A stretch of DNA of 13,023 nucleotides, taken from assembly GCA_937901335.1 (NCBI GenBank), contig CALCHC010000089.1:1-13023 (forward strand), in the 5' to 3' direction. The notes beneath the pieces were generated by a model. That model saw nothing but the letters and a program-made list of their open reading frames with translations, was not told where the DNA came from and searched no databases. Below are positions 5,539 through 12,929 of this stretch, piece after piece. A program made the position numbers and the translations under genes. How positions within the stretch are numbered: position 1 is the first letter of the stretch; every line of letters starts with the position of its first letter. The DNA comes from an uncultured Phascolarctobacterium sp. (GTDB taxonomy: Bacteria; Bacillota; Negativicutes; Acidaminococcales; Acidaminococcaceae).

Positions 5539-6237
5539 TTATTTTTGTTCTGCTTTAGCTTTTGCAGCCAAGATTGCGTCCAAACGACCACAGGTCATTT
5601 CACCTTCGTGGCACACGCCTTCACTAATGCAGGTAGGACCAGCATTTTCAAAAAGGATGGGAGCAACTTTTTTACATTCAGCCAACATTTTTTCTGCCAA
5701 TTGACGAATTTCCCATTGTGCACGAGTGCAGCAACGCAGTTTAAAGAAGTTCATCAAAGAGCGCACGTTAAAGGTGCAAACAATTTTAGTTTCAGCAGCA
5801 TTAGGAAGCACATAGCGTGCATCTTCTGCCAAAACGCCCATATCAACAAATTCGTTGTACAGGTCTTGGATTTCTCCCATCAGCTTTTCGAACTTTTCTT
5901 TTGCTTCAGGACGAGCAGCGATGGAAGGAGGCATAATAGTTTCAAAATTATGTTCTTTTACATAACGTTGAGATTGTTGGGAATAAGAAGCAATACGATG
6001 ACGAACTAATTGGTGAGTCAGAACACGAGAAACGCCTTCAATTGCAAAAGTGAAGGTTACATGTTCCATCGGAGAATAGTGACCCATGCCTACTAATTTG
6101 CGTACCAATTTAGCAGCTTGTTCATCGCTCATTTTTTCTTCCAATTGGGCAGCACCAATAGGAGAATAGCACAAACGTGCACTCATAGCCACGGTTTTAT
6201 CAGGCTCCGGAGTATGACGTAATAATTTAACTTGCAT
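5539..6237 (-). CDS. thyX: Flavin-dependent thymidylate synthase ThyX
   Basis: It makes dTMP from dUMP using methylene-tetrahydrofolate and reduced FAD, replacing ThyA. The signature RHRxxS is present as RHRIAS (residues 79-84) within HQLVRHRIASYSQQSQRY, the FAD/dUMP binding region; a second conserved block is LRCCTRAQWEIRQLA (167-181). The 232-residue length is normal. The tail has C203, C209 and C216 in PTCISEGVCHEGEMTC, a cysteine cluster I associate with the clostridial/archaeal-like subgroup; its role is unclear. It sits 15 bp after mrnC and 24 bp before rlmB, an insertion relative to the Bacillus operon. The start has a GAGGTG ribosome site. Confidence 0.96.
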   Translation of the reverse strand: MQVKLLRHTPEPDKTVAMSARLCYSPIGAAQLEEKMSDEQAAKLVRKLVGMGHYSPMEHVTFTFAIEGVSRVLTHQLVRHRIASYSQQSQRYVKEHNFETIMPPSIAARPEAKEKFEKLMGEIQDLYNEFVDMGVLAEDARYVLPNAAETKIVCTFNVRSLMNFFKLRCCTRAQWEIRQLAEKMLAECKKVAPILFENAGPTCISEGVCHEGEMTCGRLDAILAAKAKAEQK

Positions 6238-6252
6238 ACTTACACCTCACTT

Positions 6253-6717
6253 CTATTTTTTCTTAGTCTTAACGGTTTGTACAATTACAGAGAAAGATTT
6301 ATCCAGCAACTCTTCCAAACGTTCTTGGCGGTCTTGCAAAAACAACCAACCTACAAGCGCTTCAAACGCAGTTGCCATTCTATATTCGTGAACGGAGGCA
6401 CTTTTAGGCACCATTGATTTAGCATTGCGTCCACGTCTGAACACTACCAATTCTTCTTCAGTCAAGGATTCTTGCAACTCCTGCATAGCTTGACATTGGC
6501 ACACTGCAGAAACCATTTTAGAACCTAAGTCGTGAATAACACGCACCTGACCGGAAGTAGGCAGCAATCTTAATCTTACATACATAGAGAAAACAACGTC
6601 CCCAACGTAAGCCAAGATGATAGGATTCATCTGTCCTACTTCAGGAAATTTTGCGCCGGCCGCTTCGCAAGCAGCCAGCGCATGTTGTTTCAAAATTTGA
6701 TATTGCTCAAATCTCAT
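6253..6717 (-). CDS. mrnC: Mini-ribonuclease III
   Basis: An RNase III catalytic domain without a dsRNA-binding domain; in Bacillus it trims both ends of 23S rRNA precursor. The 154 residues show ILAYVGDVVFSMYVRLRLL (34-52; D40 and the preceding region form the RNase III signature), RRGRNAK (94-100) and ATAFEALVGWLFL (115-127; E119 the catalytic glutamate). I chose the ATG at 6717, which overlaps the cysS stop as ATGA and implies translational coupling. A GTG four codons earlier is possible but would begin inside cysS with no clear ribosome site. Confidence 0.93.
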   Translation of the reverse strand: MRFEQYQILKQHALAACEAAGAKFPEVGQMNPIILAYVGDVVFSMYVRLRLLPTSGQVRVIHDLGSKMVSAVCQCQAMQELQESLTEEELVVFRRGRNAKSMVPKSASVHEYRMATAFEALVGWLFLQDRQERLEELLDKSFSVIVQTVKTKKK

Positions 6718-8156
6718 TGTTTTTTCCACTTAACACCTTGCGGGGTGTCTTCAAGGATAATGCCCATAGCGGTCAATTGGTTACGCAGAGCATCAGCTTG
6801 TGCGTAGTTTTTAGCAGCACGTGCTTCTTGACGCAGAGCAATTACCATTTCAATGAGTTCTGCTTCTTTGTTGTCGCCTGCTTCAGCAGGTGCAGCAGCA
6901 GTATTTTCCAGTACGCCGATGATGGAGCACATTTCAGCAAAGAGTGCGTTCATCATAGCAACCAGTTTACCGTCAGGTTTAGCACCTGCTTCGGTAATTT
7001 CTTTATGATAGATGTTGATTTCTTTACCCAATGCAAACATGTAGCTGATTGCCAATGCGGTGTTGAAATCATCACGCATAGCTTCGATGAAGTCATTGCG
7101 CATTTCTACAACTTTCGCACGCAAAGCAAGGCTAGCTTCGGTAGCGCCAGCACTCATCATAGTGCTCAATGCACGCAAAGTTTCTTGAGCGTTACGCAAA
7201 CGACCAAGGCTCTTTTGTGCTTCTTGCAAACGAGCATCGCTGAAATCCAGCGGGCTACGATAATGAGTAGAAACGATGAAGAAACGTAAGGTTTCAGGGT
7301 CAAAGTGTTCCAGAATATCAATTACCATGAAGAAGTTGCCCAAGGATTTGGACATTTTTTCTTCATTAACGGTAATGAAACCATTGTGGAGCCAGTAGTG
7401 AACGAAGGGATGGCAACCAGTGCAACCTTCGGATTGAGCGATTTCGTTTTCATGGTGCGGGAAAATAAGGTCACTGCCACCACCGTGGAAGTCGAAGCTT
7501 TCGCCCAAATATTTCATACTCATGGTAGAGCATTCAATGTGCCAGCCAGGACGGCCTTCACCCCAAGGGCAGGGCCAAGCAGGTTCACCCGGTTTAGCAG
7601 CTTTCCACAAAGCAAAATCCATAGGATTGCGTTTGCGGTCGTCTACGTCAACGCGAGCGCCAGCCATCATATCTTCAAGGTTACGACCGGAAAGTTCGCC
7701 GTAATGCTCGAATTTTTCTACGCTGTAATATACGTCACCTTCAACTTCGTAAGCATAGCCACGGTCGATGAGGGTTTGTACAGTTTGGATGATGTCTTCA
7801 ATGTGTTCAGAAACACGGGGATAAACGTGAGCGCGTTTAACGTTCAGTTTGTCCATTACTTCATAGTAGGAATCAATGTAACGGTTGCAAACGTCAAACC
7901 ATTGCACGCCTTCTTTATTTGCAGTGTTGATGATTTTGTCATCAATATCAGTAAAGTTTTGTACGTGAGTTACATCATAACCTTCATGTTCCAAGAAACG
8001 GCGAATAACGTCCCAAGTTACAAAGGGACGAGCATTGCCAACGTGGGGATGGTTGTACGGGGTAACGCCGCAAACGTAGATATTTGCTTTGCCTTCGTTA
8101 ATAGGTACAAAATCTTCTTTTTGTTTAGTTAAAGTATTATAAACTTTAATAGCCAT
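6714..8156 (-). CDS. cysS: Cysteinyl-tRNA synthetase
   Basis: A class I synthetase that charges tRNA-Cys. The HIGH motif appears as HVGN (38-41) within TPYNHPHVGNARPF, and KMSKS is at 267-271. The zinc ligands expected from the E. coli enzyme are present at the same numbering: C29, C209 (in HIECS), H234 and E238 (in FPHHENEIA). The C-terminal region (about 320-480) is the DALR/anticodon-binding part. At 480 residues it is the usual length. ATG preceded by AGGAG, which overlaps the gltX stop region 12 bp upstream. Bacillus has cysE between gltX and cysS; here it is absent. Confidence 0.98.
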   Translation of the reverse strand: MAIKVYNTLTKQKEDFVPINEGKANIYVCGVTPYNHPHVGNARPFVTWDVIRRFLEHEGYDVTHVQNFTDIDDKIINTANKEGVQWFDVCNRYIDSYYEVMDKLNVKRAHVYPRVSEHIEDIIQTVQTLIDRGYAYEVEGDVYYSVEKFEHYGELSGRNLEDMMAGARVDVDDRKRNPMDFALWKAAKPGEPAWPCPWGEGRPGWHIECSTMSMKYLGESFDFHGGGSDLIFPHHENEIAQSEGCTGCHPFVHYWLHNGFITVNEEKMSKSLGNFFMVIDILEHFDPETLRFFIVSTHYRSPLDFSDARLQEAQKSLGRLRNAQETLRALSTMMSAGATEASLALRAKVVEMRNDFIEAMRDDFNTALAISYMFALGKEINIYHKEITEAGAKPDGKLVAMMNALFAEMCSIIGVLENTAAAPAEAGDNKEAELIEMVIALRQEARAAKNYAQADALRNQLTAMGIILEDTPQGVKWKKQ

Positions 8157-8168
8157 AAAAACTCTCCT

Positions 8169-9641
8169 TTAGAGGGTGATACCTGCTTTTGCCAGGCTTG
8201 CTTTAACGCGGTTTGCAGAGCGTTCAATACCAAGCAGCGGAATCATTTCTGCCAATTCCGGACCATGTTGGTTACCGGTCAAAGCAACACGAATAGGCAT
8301 GAATACATCTTTGCCTTTCAGTTTGGTAGTTTTTTGAATGGTTTTGAACAATGCTTTAACTGCAGCGCCGTCCAATACTTCCATTTTCGGAAGTTCTTCG
8401 AGAAGCATACCAATTACGGTCGGTACGGTTTCTACTTTCAAAACTTCAGCAGCTTCTTCGTTTTCGAAATCGAATTCGTCGTTGAAGTACATTTCTACGC
8501 AAGCAGGAATTTGTGCGCCAAAAGCAACGTGGTCTTTAGAAGTTGCAACAACTTTTTTGAGCCATTCAAGTTTTTCGCCTTCTTCTTCACCGGTCATGTA
8601 ACCAGCTGCAACCATGTGCGGTTTAGCAACTTCAAAGAAAGCTTCTGCATCCAATTGACGCATGTATTGTTGGTTAATCCAGTTCAGTTTGTCGATATCG
8701 AAAACTGCCGGGTTTTTAGCAACGCGTTCCATGGAGAATTCTTGGATAAGTTCTTCAATGGTAAAGAGTTCTTGTTCGCTGTTGGGAGCCCAACCAAGAA
8801 GTGCCAAGAAGTTATCAATACCAGCAGGCAAGTAGCCCAATTGACGATATTGGTCAACAGAGGTTGCACCGTGACGTTTGGACATTTTGGTATGGTCTTT
8901 GCCCAAGATAAGGGAGATATGACCAAATACCGGTTTGTTAAAGCCAAGTGCATCATAAATCAAGCATTGACGCGGAGTATTGGAAAGATGTTCTTCAGCG
9001 CGGATAACGTGGCTGATTTTCATAGAAGCATCGTCGATTACTACTGCGTAGTTATAGGTGGGGATACCATCGGATTTAACGATTACGAAATCGCCAATAC
9101 CATTGGAATCAAAAGTTACAGTGCCACGAACCAAGTCGTTAATTACGATTTGTTGGTCAGCAGGAACACGGAAACGAACGGTCGGTTTACGGCCTTCTGC
9201 TTCATAAGCAGCGATTTGTTCCGGAGTCAAGTCGCGGCATTTGCCCATGTAACGAGGCATTTTGCCTTCTTTAATCAATGCTTGACGTTCTTCTTCCAAT
9301 TCTTCATCGGTGCAATAGCAGTAGTATGCTTTGCCTTCAGCAAGAAGTTGGTCAGTGTATTTTTTGTACAGGTCAAGACGTTCAGTTTGACGGTACGGGC
9401 CATAAGGACCGCCAACATCAATACCTTCATCCCAATCCATACCAAGCCATTTCAAAGCAGCTTTAATGTTTTCTTCAGATTCACGGCTGGAACGTTCCAA
9501 GTCGGTATCTTCAATTCTCAAAATCAGTTTGCCGCCGGTTTTACGAGCCAACAACCAGTTGAACAGCGCGGAGCGAGCACCGCCAATATGGAACGGGCCG
9601 GTGGGGCTGGGCGCAAATCTTACTCTTACTTCATTACACAT
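8169..9641 (-). CDS. gltX: Glutamyl-tRNA synthetase
   Basis: A class I synthetase that charges tRNA-Glu (and tRNA-Gln too if the organism uses the GatCAB route; the sequence alone does not decide this). The HIGH motif is FHIGGARSALFNWLLAR (HIGG at 18-21) and KMSKR is at 252-256. A complete E. coli-type zinc site is visible: C108, C110, Y131 and C135 with C-x-C-x20-Y-x3-C spacing. The C-terminal anticodon-binding region occupies roughly 330-490. I chose ATG at 9641 because GGAGG lies 8 nt upstream; an in-frame TTG five codons earlier overlaps that ribosome site. A good internal promoter lies in the 92-bp gap after ispF. Confidence 0.98.
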   Translation of the reverse strand: MCNEVRVRFAPSPTGPFHIGGARSALFNWLLARKTGGKLILRIEDTDLERSSRESEENIKAALKWLGMDWDEGIDVGGPYGPYRQTERLDLYKKYTDQLLAEGKAYYCYCTDEELEEERQALIKEGKMPRYMGKCRDLTPEQIAAYEAEGRKPTVRFRVPADQQIVINDLVRGTVTFDSNGIGDFVIVKSDGIPTYNYAVVIDDASMKISHVIRAEEHLSNTPRQCLIYDALGFNKPVFGHISLILGKDHTKMSKRHGATSVDQYRQLGYLPAGIDNFLALLGWAPNSEQELFTIEELIQEFSMERVAKNPAVFDIDKLNWINQQYMRQLDAEAFFEVAKPHMVAAGYMTGEEEGEKLEWLKKVVATSKDHVAFGAQIPACVEMYFNDEFDFENEEAAEVLKVETVPTVIGMLLEELPKMEVLDGAAVKALFKTIQKTTKLKGKDVFMPIRVALTGNQHGPELAEMIPLLGIERSANRVKASLAKAGITL

Positions 9642-9694
9642 GTAATATCCCTCCAAAAAATCTATTGGTTTATAACTAAAATTGTCATCATAAT

Positions 9695-9723
9695 ATTATA
9701 CAATGTTTATTGCATTTATTCAA
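9695..9723 (-). promoter_or_regulatory. Internal sigma-A promoter upstream of gltX
   Basis: On the minus strand TTGAAT (9723-9718), a 17-nt spacer and a perfect TATAAT (9700-9695). The ispF-gltX gap of 92 bp is the longest inside the operon and is otherwise AT-rich without a hairpin. The leader would be about 45-50 nt, too short for a T-box. Confidence 0.75.
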
Positions 9724-9733
9724 ACAATTATGC

Positions 9734-10231
9734 TCATTTCACTAAGCTTGCCACCGCTTCAGCAGCAATACCTTCACCACGTCCGGTAAAGCCTAATTTT
9801 TCCGTAGTGGTAGCCTTCACATTCACACAATCCTCGTCAATTTTGAGAACCTGTGCCACGCGGGTACGCATTGCCGGAATGTAGCTTGCCAACTTAGGTC
9901 TTTGGGCAATAATTGTTACATCCACATTATTAACTTGCCAACCTTTTTCCTGCACTAAAGATACTACGTGTTCCAAAAGTTTAGTGCTATCCGCACCTTT
10001 AAAGCGTTCGTCAGTATCAGGAAAATGCTTGCCAATATCACCGAGCGCCGCCGCACCTAAAAGTGCATCACTTAAAGCGTGCAAAGCAACGTCAGCATCA
10101 CTATGTCCTAAAAGCCCAAGTTCATAAGGCACCTCCACCCCGCACAAAATAAGCTTGCGGTCTTCCACCAGCTTGTGTACGTCATAGCCTGTACCCACTC
10201 TAAACTGCGGCATTCTTACAATTTTATCCAT
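9734..10231 (-). CDS. ispF: 2-C-methyl-D-erythritol 2,4-cyclodiphosphate synthase
   Basis: It performs the fifth step of the methylerythritol phosphate pathway, cyclising CDP-ME 2-phosphate with release of CMP. The zinc ligands D17, H19 (GTGYDVHK) and H51 (VALHALSDA) are visible, as are HSDAD (43-47), GDIGKHFPDTD (64-74) and the C-terminal ATTTEKLGFTGRGEGI. Its 165 residues are typical. The ATG at 10231 has AGGAG 7 nt upstream and overlaps the ispD stop by 8 bp, indicating translational coupling; an upstream extension would lie inside ispD and precedes the conserved fold. Confidence 0.97.
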   Translation of the reverse strand: MDKIVRMPQFRVGTGYDVHKLVEDRKLILCGVEVPYELGLLGHSDADVALHALSDALLGAAALGDIGKHFPDTDERFKGADSTKLLEHVVSLVQEKGWQVNNVDVTIIAQRPKLASYIPAMRTRVAQVLKIDEDCVNVKATTTEKLGFTGRGEGIAAEAVASLVK

Positions 10232-10937
10232 TGTCTTTCTCCTGCTGTGCCAGTAAATTTTCTGCAAAAAGCAAATCTTCCGGCGTAGTAATTTTTATGT
10301 TTTCGTAGCGACCAAGAGCAACAACAACCTTGTGCCCCAAAAGTTCCACTACGGAAGCATCATCAGTAACCTGCGCAGGATGCTCTGCCAAAAATTGGTA
10401 AGCTCGTTTTAACAGGTTCACTTCAAAAATTTGCGGCGTTTGCACTGCGTATAAAGTGCTGCGGTTAGGAGTAGCAGTAACCTCGCCATCACCATTAACC
10501 ACTTTGATAGTGTCCTTCACAGGAACTGCAGCAATGGCAGCACCGTGTTCTTTGGCAGCAAGCAAAGTGCGTTCAAAAACTTCCTTGCCTGCAAAAGGCC
10601 TTGCCCCGTCATGCACCGCAACGTAACCTTCACTTTCAGTTATCGCCGCCAATGCATTATTCACAGAGTCCTGACGTTCTTTGCCACCGGCAACAACTAC
10701 AAAGGGAAGATCTGCAAAATGATCTCCTTGGTAGCTGGCAAGCAGTTCCCTGCCTTCTTCCACCTCGTCAGGAGCAAGCACCACAATCGCCCTTGTGATA
10801 AGCTTAGTCCTAGAAAGCATAGTTAAACAGTGTACCAGAAGCGGCACACTGTTTATCTTTGCGAAAGCTTTATTTATTCCTAATCCTAAACGCTTACCTG
10901 CGCCAGCCGCAGGAATTACAGCAATTAAATTATCCAA
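10224..10937 (-). CDS. ispD: 2-C-methyl-D-erythritol 4-phosphate cytidylyltransferase
   Basis: It transfers CMP from CTP to MEP, the third MEP-pathway step; IspE, for the step between, is not in the window. Motifs: CTP loop PAAGAGKRLGLGINK (9-23), VHDGARPF (108-115), TPNRSTLYAVQTPQ (155-168), TDDAS (191-195) and NIKITTPEDL (213-222). I chose the TTG at 10937: GGAGGG lies 7 nt upstream and the protein then begins MDNLIAVIPAAG as expected. A GTG five codons further up is part of the ribosome site. The gene starts 14 bp after the yacL stop. At 237 residues it is a normal length. Confidence 0.95.
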   Translation of the reverse strand: MDNLIAVIPAAGAGKRLGLGINKAFAKINSVPLLVHCLTMLSRTKLITRAIVVLAPDEVEEGRELLASYQGDHFADLPFVVVAGGKERQDSVNNALAAITESEGYVAVHDGARPFAGKEVFERTLLAAKEHGAAIAAVPVKDTIKVVNGDGEVTATPNRSTLYAVQTPQIFEVNLLKRAYQFLAEHPAQVTDDASVVELLGHKVVVALGRYENIKITTPEDLLFAENLLAQQEKDNG

Positions 10938-10951
10938 GCTAAAGCCCTCCA

Positions 10952-12130
10952 CTAATTTTTACTGCTGTGGTTAGCGCGGGCAAAAATCATTCTGCCGGCA
11001 GCAGTTTGCAATACAGAAGTTACGATAACTTCAATGCTGCTACCTACAAAACGTCTGCCATTTTCAACAACAATCATGGTACCATCATCAAGATAAGCAA
11101 CTGCTTGTCCAGGTTCCTTACCTTCTTTAACAAGGTACACACTCATTTCTTCACCGGAAACAACAACCGGTTTGATAGCGTTAGCAAGTTCATTAATGTT
11201 CAAAACCTTAATGCCTTGGATTTCTGCTACCTTATTAAGATTAAAATCATTAGTCATAATGGAAGAATCAGTTTGCTTAGCAAGGCGCACCAATTTACTA
11301 TCCACATCGTTCAAATCATCAAAATCGTAATCTACAATCAAAACTTGCTTGCCATAGCTGTGTTGTAAATCTTGTACCAAGTCCAAACCACGACGGCCTT
11401 TTGCACGCTTCATGCTGTCGGAAGAATCGGACAGCTTTTGCAGTTCTTCCAACACAAAGTTAGTAATAACTACCTTACCATCCAGGAACCCTGCCGCCAT
11501 AATATCCATAACGCGACCATCAATGATAACGCTGGTATCAAGCAGCTTATTATTGCTGTACAAACGATCCCCTAAAGGACCAGACTTTAAGTCGTTAGGT
11601 TCCGGTTTGATTTCAGGAATTTCGGAAGCGGGTGCAGAAGCAGGCATATTACCATGACTGCCACGCATACGCACGAAGAAATCCACAATATCCGTATGCT
11701 TACGCAACGCAACCTTTGCCCCTACAACAGATAATAGCAAACTAAAAATTATAGGCACATAGGGACCAATAAAAGGCAAATGGGAAAAAGGACTGCCAAT
11801 AAGATTAGCGATAATCAAACCAAGACCAACGCCAAAAATCATTACCAAAACATCACTGGTAGGAATACGGGACAAAGCAACTGCCAAACGTTCAGAAATG
11901 CTAAGAATATAATTAGTAATGGACGGAGCAATCATTGCACCCAAACCACCAAAGACGATAATACCCATGGTGCCGGATACGATATTAGCTAAAGCAATAC
12001 CAAACAAACCATGTCCTTGTAAATCATAGCCTAAGTATTCAGAAATATACGGCCAATAGTAATCAAAAATTATGAGTCCGGTGAGAGCAAAAACAAAAAT
12101 AATAATCAGGCTATAAATCTTTCTAATCAT
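10952..12130 (-). CDS. yacL: PIN/TRAM-domain membrane protein YacL
   Basis: A membrane-anchored putative RNase of unknown physiological target, conserved next to ispD in Firmicutes. The N-terminus has four hydrophobic segments (about residues 5-24, 43-68, 93-113 and 118-142), then a linker rich in Pro/Ser/Glu (155-190). The PIN domain (about 195-320) keeps acidic residues D198 (LLDTSVIIDGR), E228/E229, D277 and D295 (MTNDFN). A TRAM RNA-binding domain follows (about 325-385). The 392-residue length fits the family. The ATG has a strong AAAGGAGG 7 nt upstream. It is the first gene of the operon that runs to sigH. Confidence 0.94.
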   Translation of the reverse strand: MIRKIYSLIIIFVFALTGLIIFDYYWPYISEYLGYDLQGHGLFGIALANIVSGTMGIIVFGGLGAMIAPSITNYILSISERLAVALSRIPTSDVLVMIFGVGLGLIIANLIGSPFSHLPFIGPYVPIIFSLLLSVVGAKVALRKHTDIVDFFVRMRGSHGNMPASAPASEIPEIKPEPNDLKSGPLGDRLYSNNKLLDTSVIIDGRVMDIMAAGFLDGKVVITNFVLEELQKLSDSSDSMKRAKGRRGLDLVQDLQHSYGKQVLIVDYDFDDLNDVDSKLVRLAKQTDSSIMTNDFNLNKVAEIQGIKVLNINELANAIKPVVVSGEEMSVYLVKEGKEPGQAVAYLDDGTMIVVENGRRFVGSSIEVIVTSVLQTAAGRMIFARANHSSKN

Positions 12131-12192
12131 AAATTTTCCTCCTTTCTTTTAAAATTAGGTGTTAAAAAATCTTAATAGTCCACCTAGTTTAT

Positions 12193-12221
12193 ATGATAGC
12201 GTTATTTGCAACAAAATACAA
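12193..12221 (-). promoter_or_regulatory. Candidate promoter of the yacL-sigH operon
   Basis: On the minus strand TTGTAT (12221-12216), 17 nt, TATCAT (12198-12193). A better -35, TTGACT, lies immediately upstream (12226-12221) but at 22 nt spacing. The carD terminator makes a promoter in this 130-bp interval necessary; this exact pair is only the best available. Confidence 0.42.
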
Positions 12222-12263
12222 GTCAAAAAGCCCTGTATACACGAGGAAAGTGTAACAAAATTG

Positions 12264-12296
12264 AAAAAGAGTGCTGCTAAATTAGCAACACTCTTT
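12264..12296 (-). terminator. carD terminator, stem begins within the last carD codons
   Basis: Arms 12266-12280 and 12282-12296 pair on the minus strand along 15 positions, with one T-G wobble. The sequence ends TTTTT followed by CAATTTTG. The upstream arm is the coding sequence for the last carD residues (K-E-C-C and stop). Confidence 0.83.
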
Positions 12297-12764
12297 CAAC
12301 CACGCTTCTGCCTGCGCAGCATCAATATCTTTTACCAGCATAATCTCGCTTTGCAAAATTTGCTTAGCGTTATGAAGCATTCTACGTTCACCAACAGAAA
12401 TCTTCTTATCTTGTTCAAGGACAACCAAAATTTTAAACACTTTGGCAACTTCAATAATGCAACCGCTCTTAATCTTTTCCATATAAACTTGAAAGCGTCT
12501 GTTCCAAGAAATACTCTTAACGCTTTGCACATCAGGAACTTCATGAAGCACTGCTGCAACCTCGTCCAATTTTTCCAAAGGGACGATTTCACGCAACCCC
12601 AATCTAGTTGCATTTTCCACAGGAATAGACACAGTCATATTTTCAAAGAGCATTTGCAAAATAAAATACTCAACAATAGCGCCATCTTGTTCGCGACGCT
12701 CAATCTCTTTAATAATTGCGCCTCCGTGCAGCGGATAAACCACACGGTCTCCTGTTGCAAACAT
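12282..12764 (-). CDS. carD: CarD/CdnL-family RNA polymerase-binding regulator
   Basis: A small protein that binds the RNA polymerase beta subunit and stabilises the open complex at many promoters, often including rRNA promoters. The N-terminal Tudor-like RNAP-interaction domain (about residues 1-65) starts MFATGDRVVYPLHGGAIIKEIE; the C-terminal helical DNA-contact domain includes SISWNRRFQVYMEKIKSG with W87 at the position of the conserved minor-groove tryptophan. The 160-residue length is normal. The ATG has AGGAGG 7 nt upstream. It occupies the position that disA has upstream of yacL in Bacillus. It has its own tandem promoters and terminator, so it is a single-gene unit. Confidence 0.95.
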   Translation of the reverse strand: MFATGDRVVYPLHGGAIIKEIERREQDGAIVEYFILQMLFENMTVSIPVENATRLGLREIVPLEKLDEVAAVLHEVPDVQSVKSISWNRRFQVYMEKIKSGCIIEVAKVFKILVVLEQDKKISVGERRMLHNAKQILQSEIMLVKDIDAAQAEAWLKECC

Positions 12765-12795
12765 GGGGTTTCCTCCTAAAGATTTCTACTCTTGT

Positions 12796-12825
12796 ATTGT
12801 ACCACTTGCTTAGGAGAATTGTCAA
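12796..12825 (-). promoter_or_regulatory. carD proximal promoter P1
   Basis: A perfect -35 TTGACA (12825-12820), 18-nt spacer and -10 TACAAT (12801-12796) on the minus strand, about 30 bp before the carD start. Confidence 0.82.
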
Positions 12826-12832
12826 ATTTTGT

Positions 12833-12861
12833 ATTTTATCATATACCCATAGGGGTGTCAA
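12833..12861 (-). promoter_or_regulatory. carD distal promoter P2
   Basis: A perfect -35 TTGACA (12861-12856), 17-nt spacer and -10 TAAAAT (12838-12833). The spacer contains a GC-tract pseudo-palindrome that may be an operator. Confidence 0.8.
12843..12858. promoter_or_regulatory. CsoR/CstR-like pseudo-palindrome in the P2 spacer
   Basis: The plus strand reads ATACCCATAGGGGTGT; the half-sites match in 6 of 8 positions. CsoR/RcnR (DUF156) family operators have the form ATACCC...GGGTAT with a C/G tract. It lies between the -35 and -10 of P2, where binding would block transcription. No such regulator is in the window, so the assignment is tentative. Confidence 0.35.
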
Positions 12862-12886
12862 TATAAAATGTTCATCCTCAAAGAAC

Positions 12887-12922
12887 AAAAAAGTCCCCTC
12901 TCGTTCCGAGCGAGGACTTTTT
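12887..12922. terminator. Terminator between the Cys-rich gene and carD, bidirectional form
   Basis: AAAAAGTCC and GGACTTTTT arms flank an imperfect GC-rich stem with a TTC loop (inner pairs TCG/CGA and C-G pairs, with two mismatches). Both strands end in T runs. It starts about 8 bp after the stop codon of the upstream minus-strand gene. Confidence 0.85.
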
Positions 12923-12929
12923 CACTTAA

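Noticed and set aside
7305..8132. A 275-codon plus-strand frame opposite cysS
   Set aside because: Antisense to an intact CysRS with all motifs; composition is that of a shadow frame.
9642..9733. Possible T-box riboswitch before gltX or cysS
   Set aside because: The leaders are too short (92 and 12 bp), with no specifier stem, T-box sequence or terminator.
8265..9884. A 539-codon open frame on the plus strand opposite gltX and ispF
   Set aside because: It lies antisense to strongly conserved GluRS and IspF sequence, is rich in Phe/Val/Asn typical of a reverse-complement shadow, and has no recognisable domain.
12332..12613. A second minus-strand frame inside carD and other overlapping frames in the operon genes
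   Set aside because: They overlap genes with clear families and ribosome sites and have no start context of their own.
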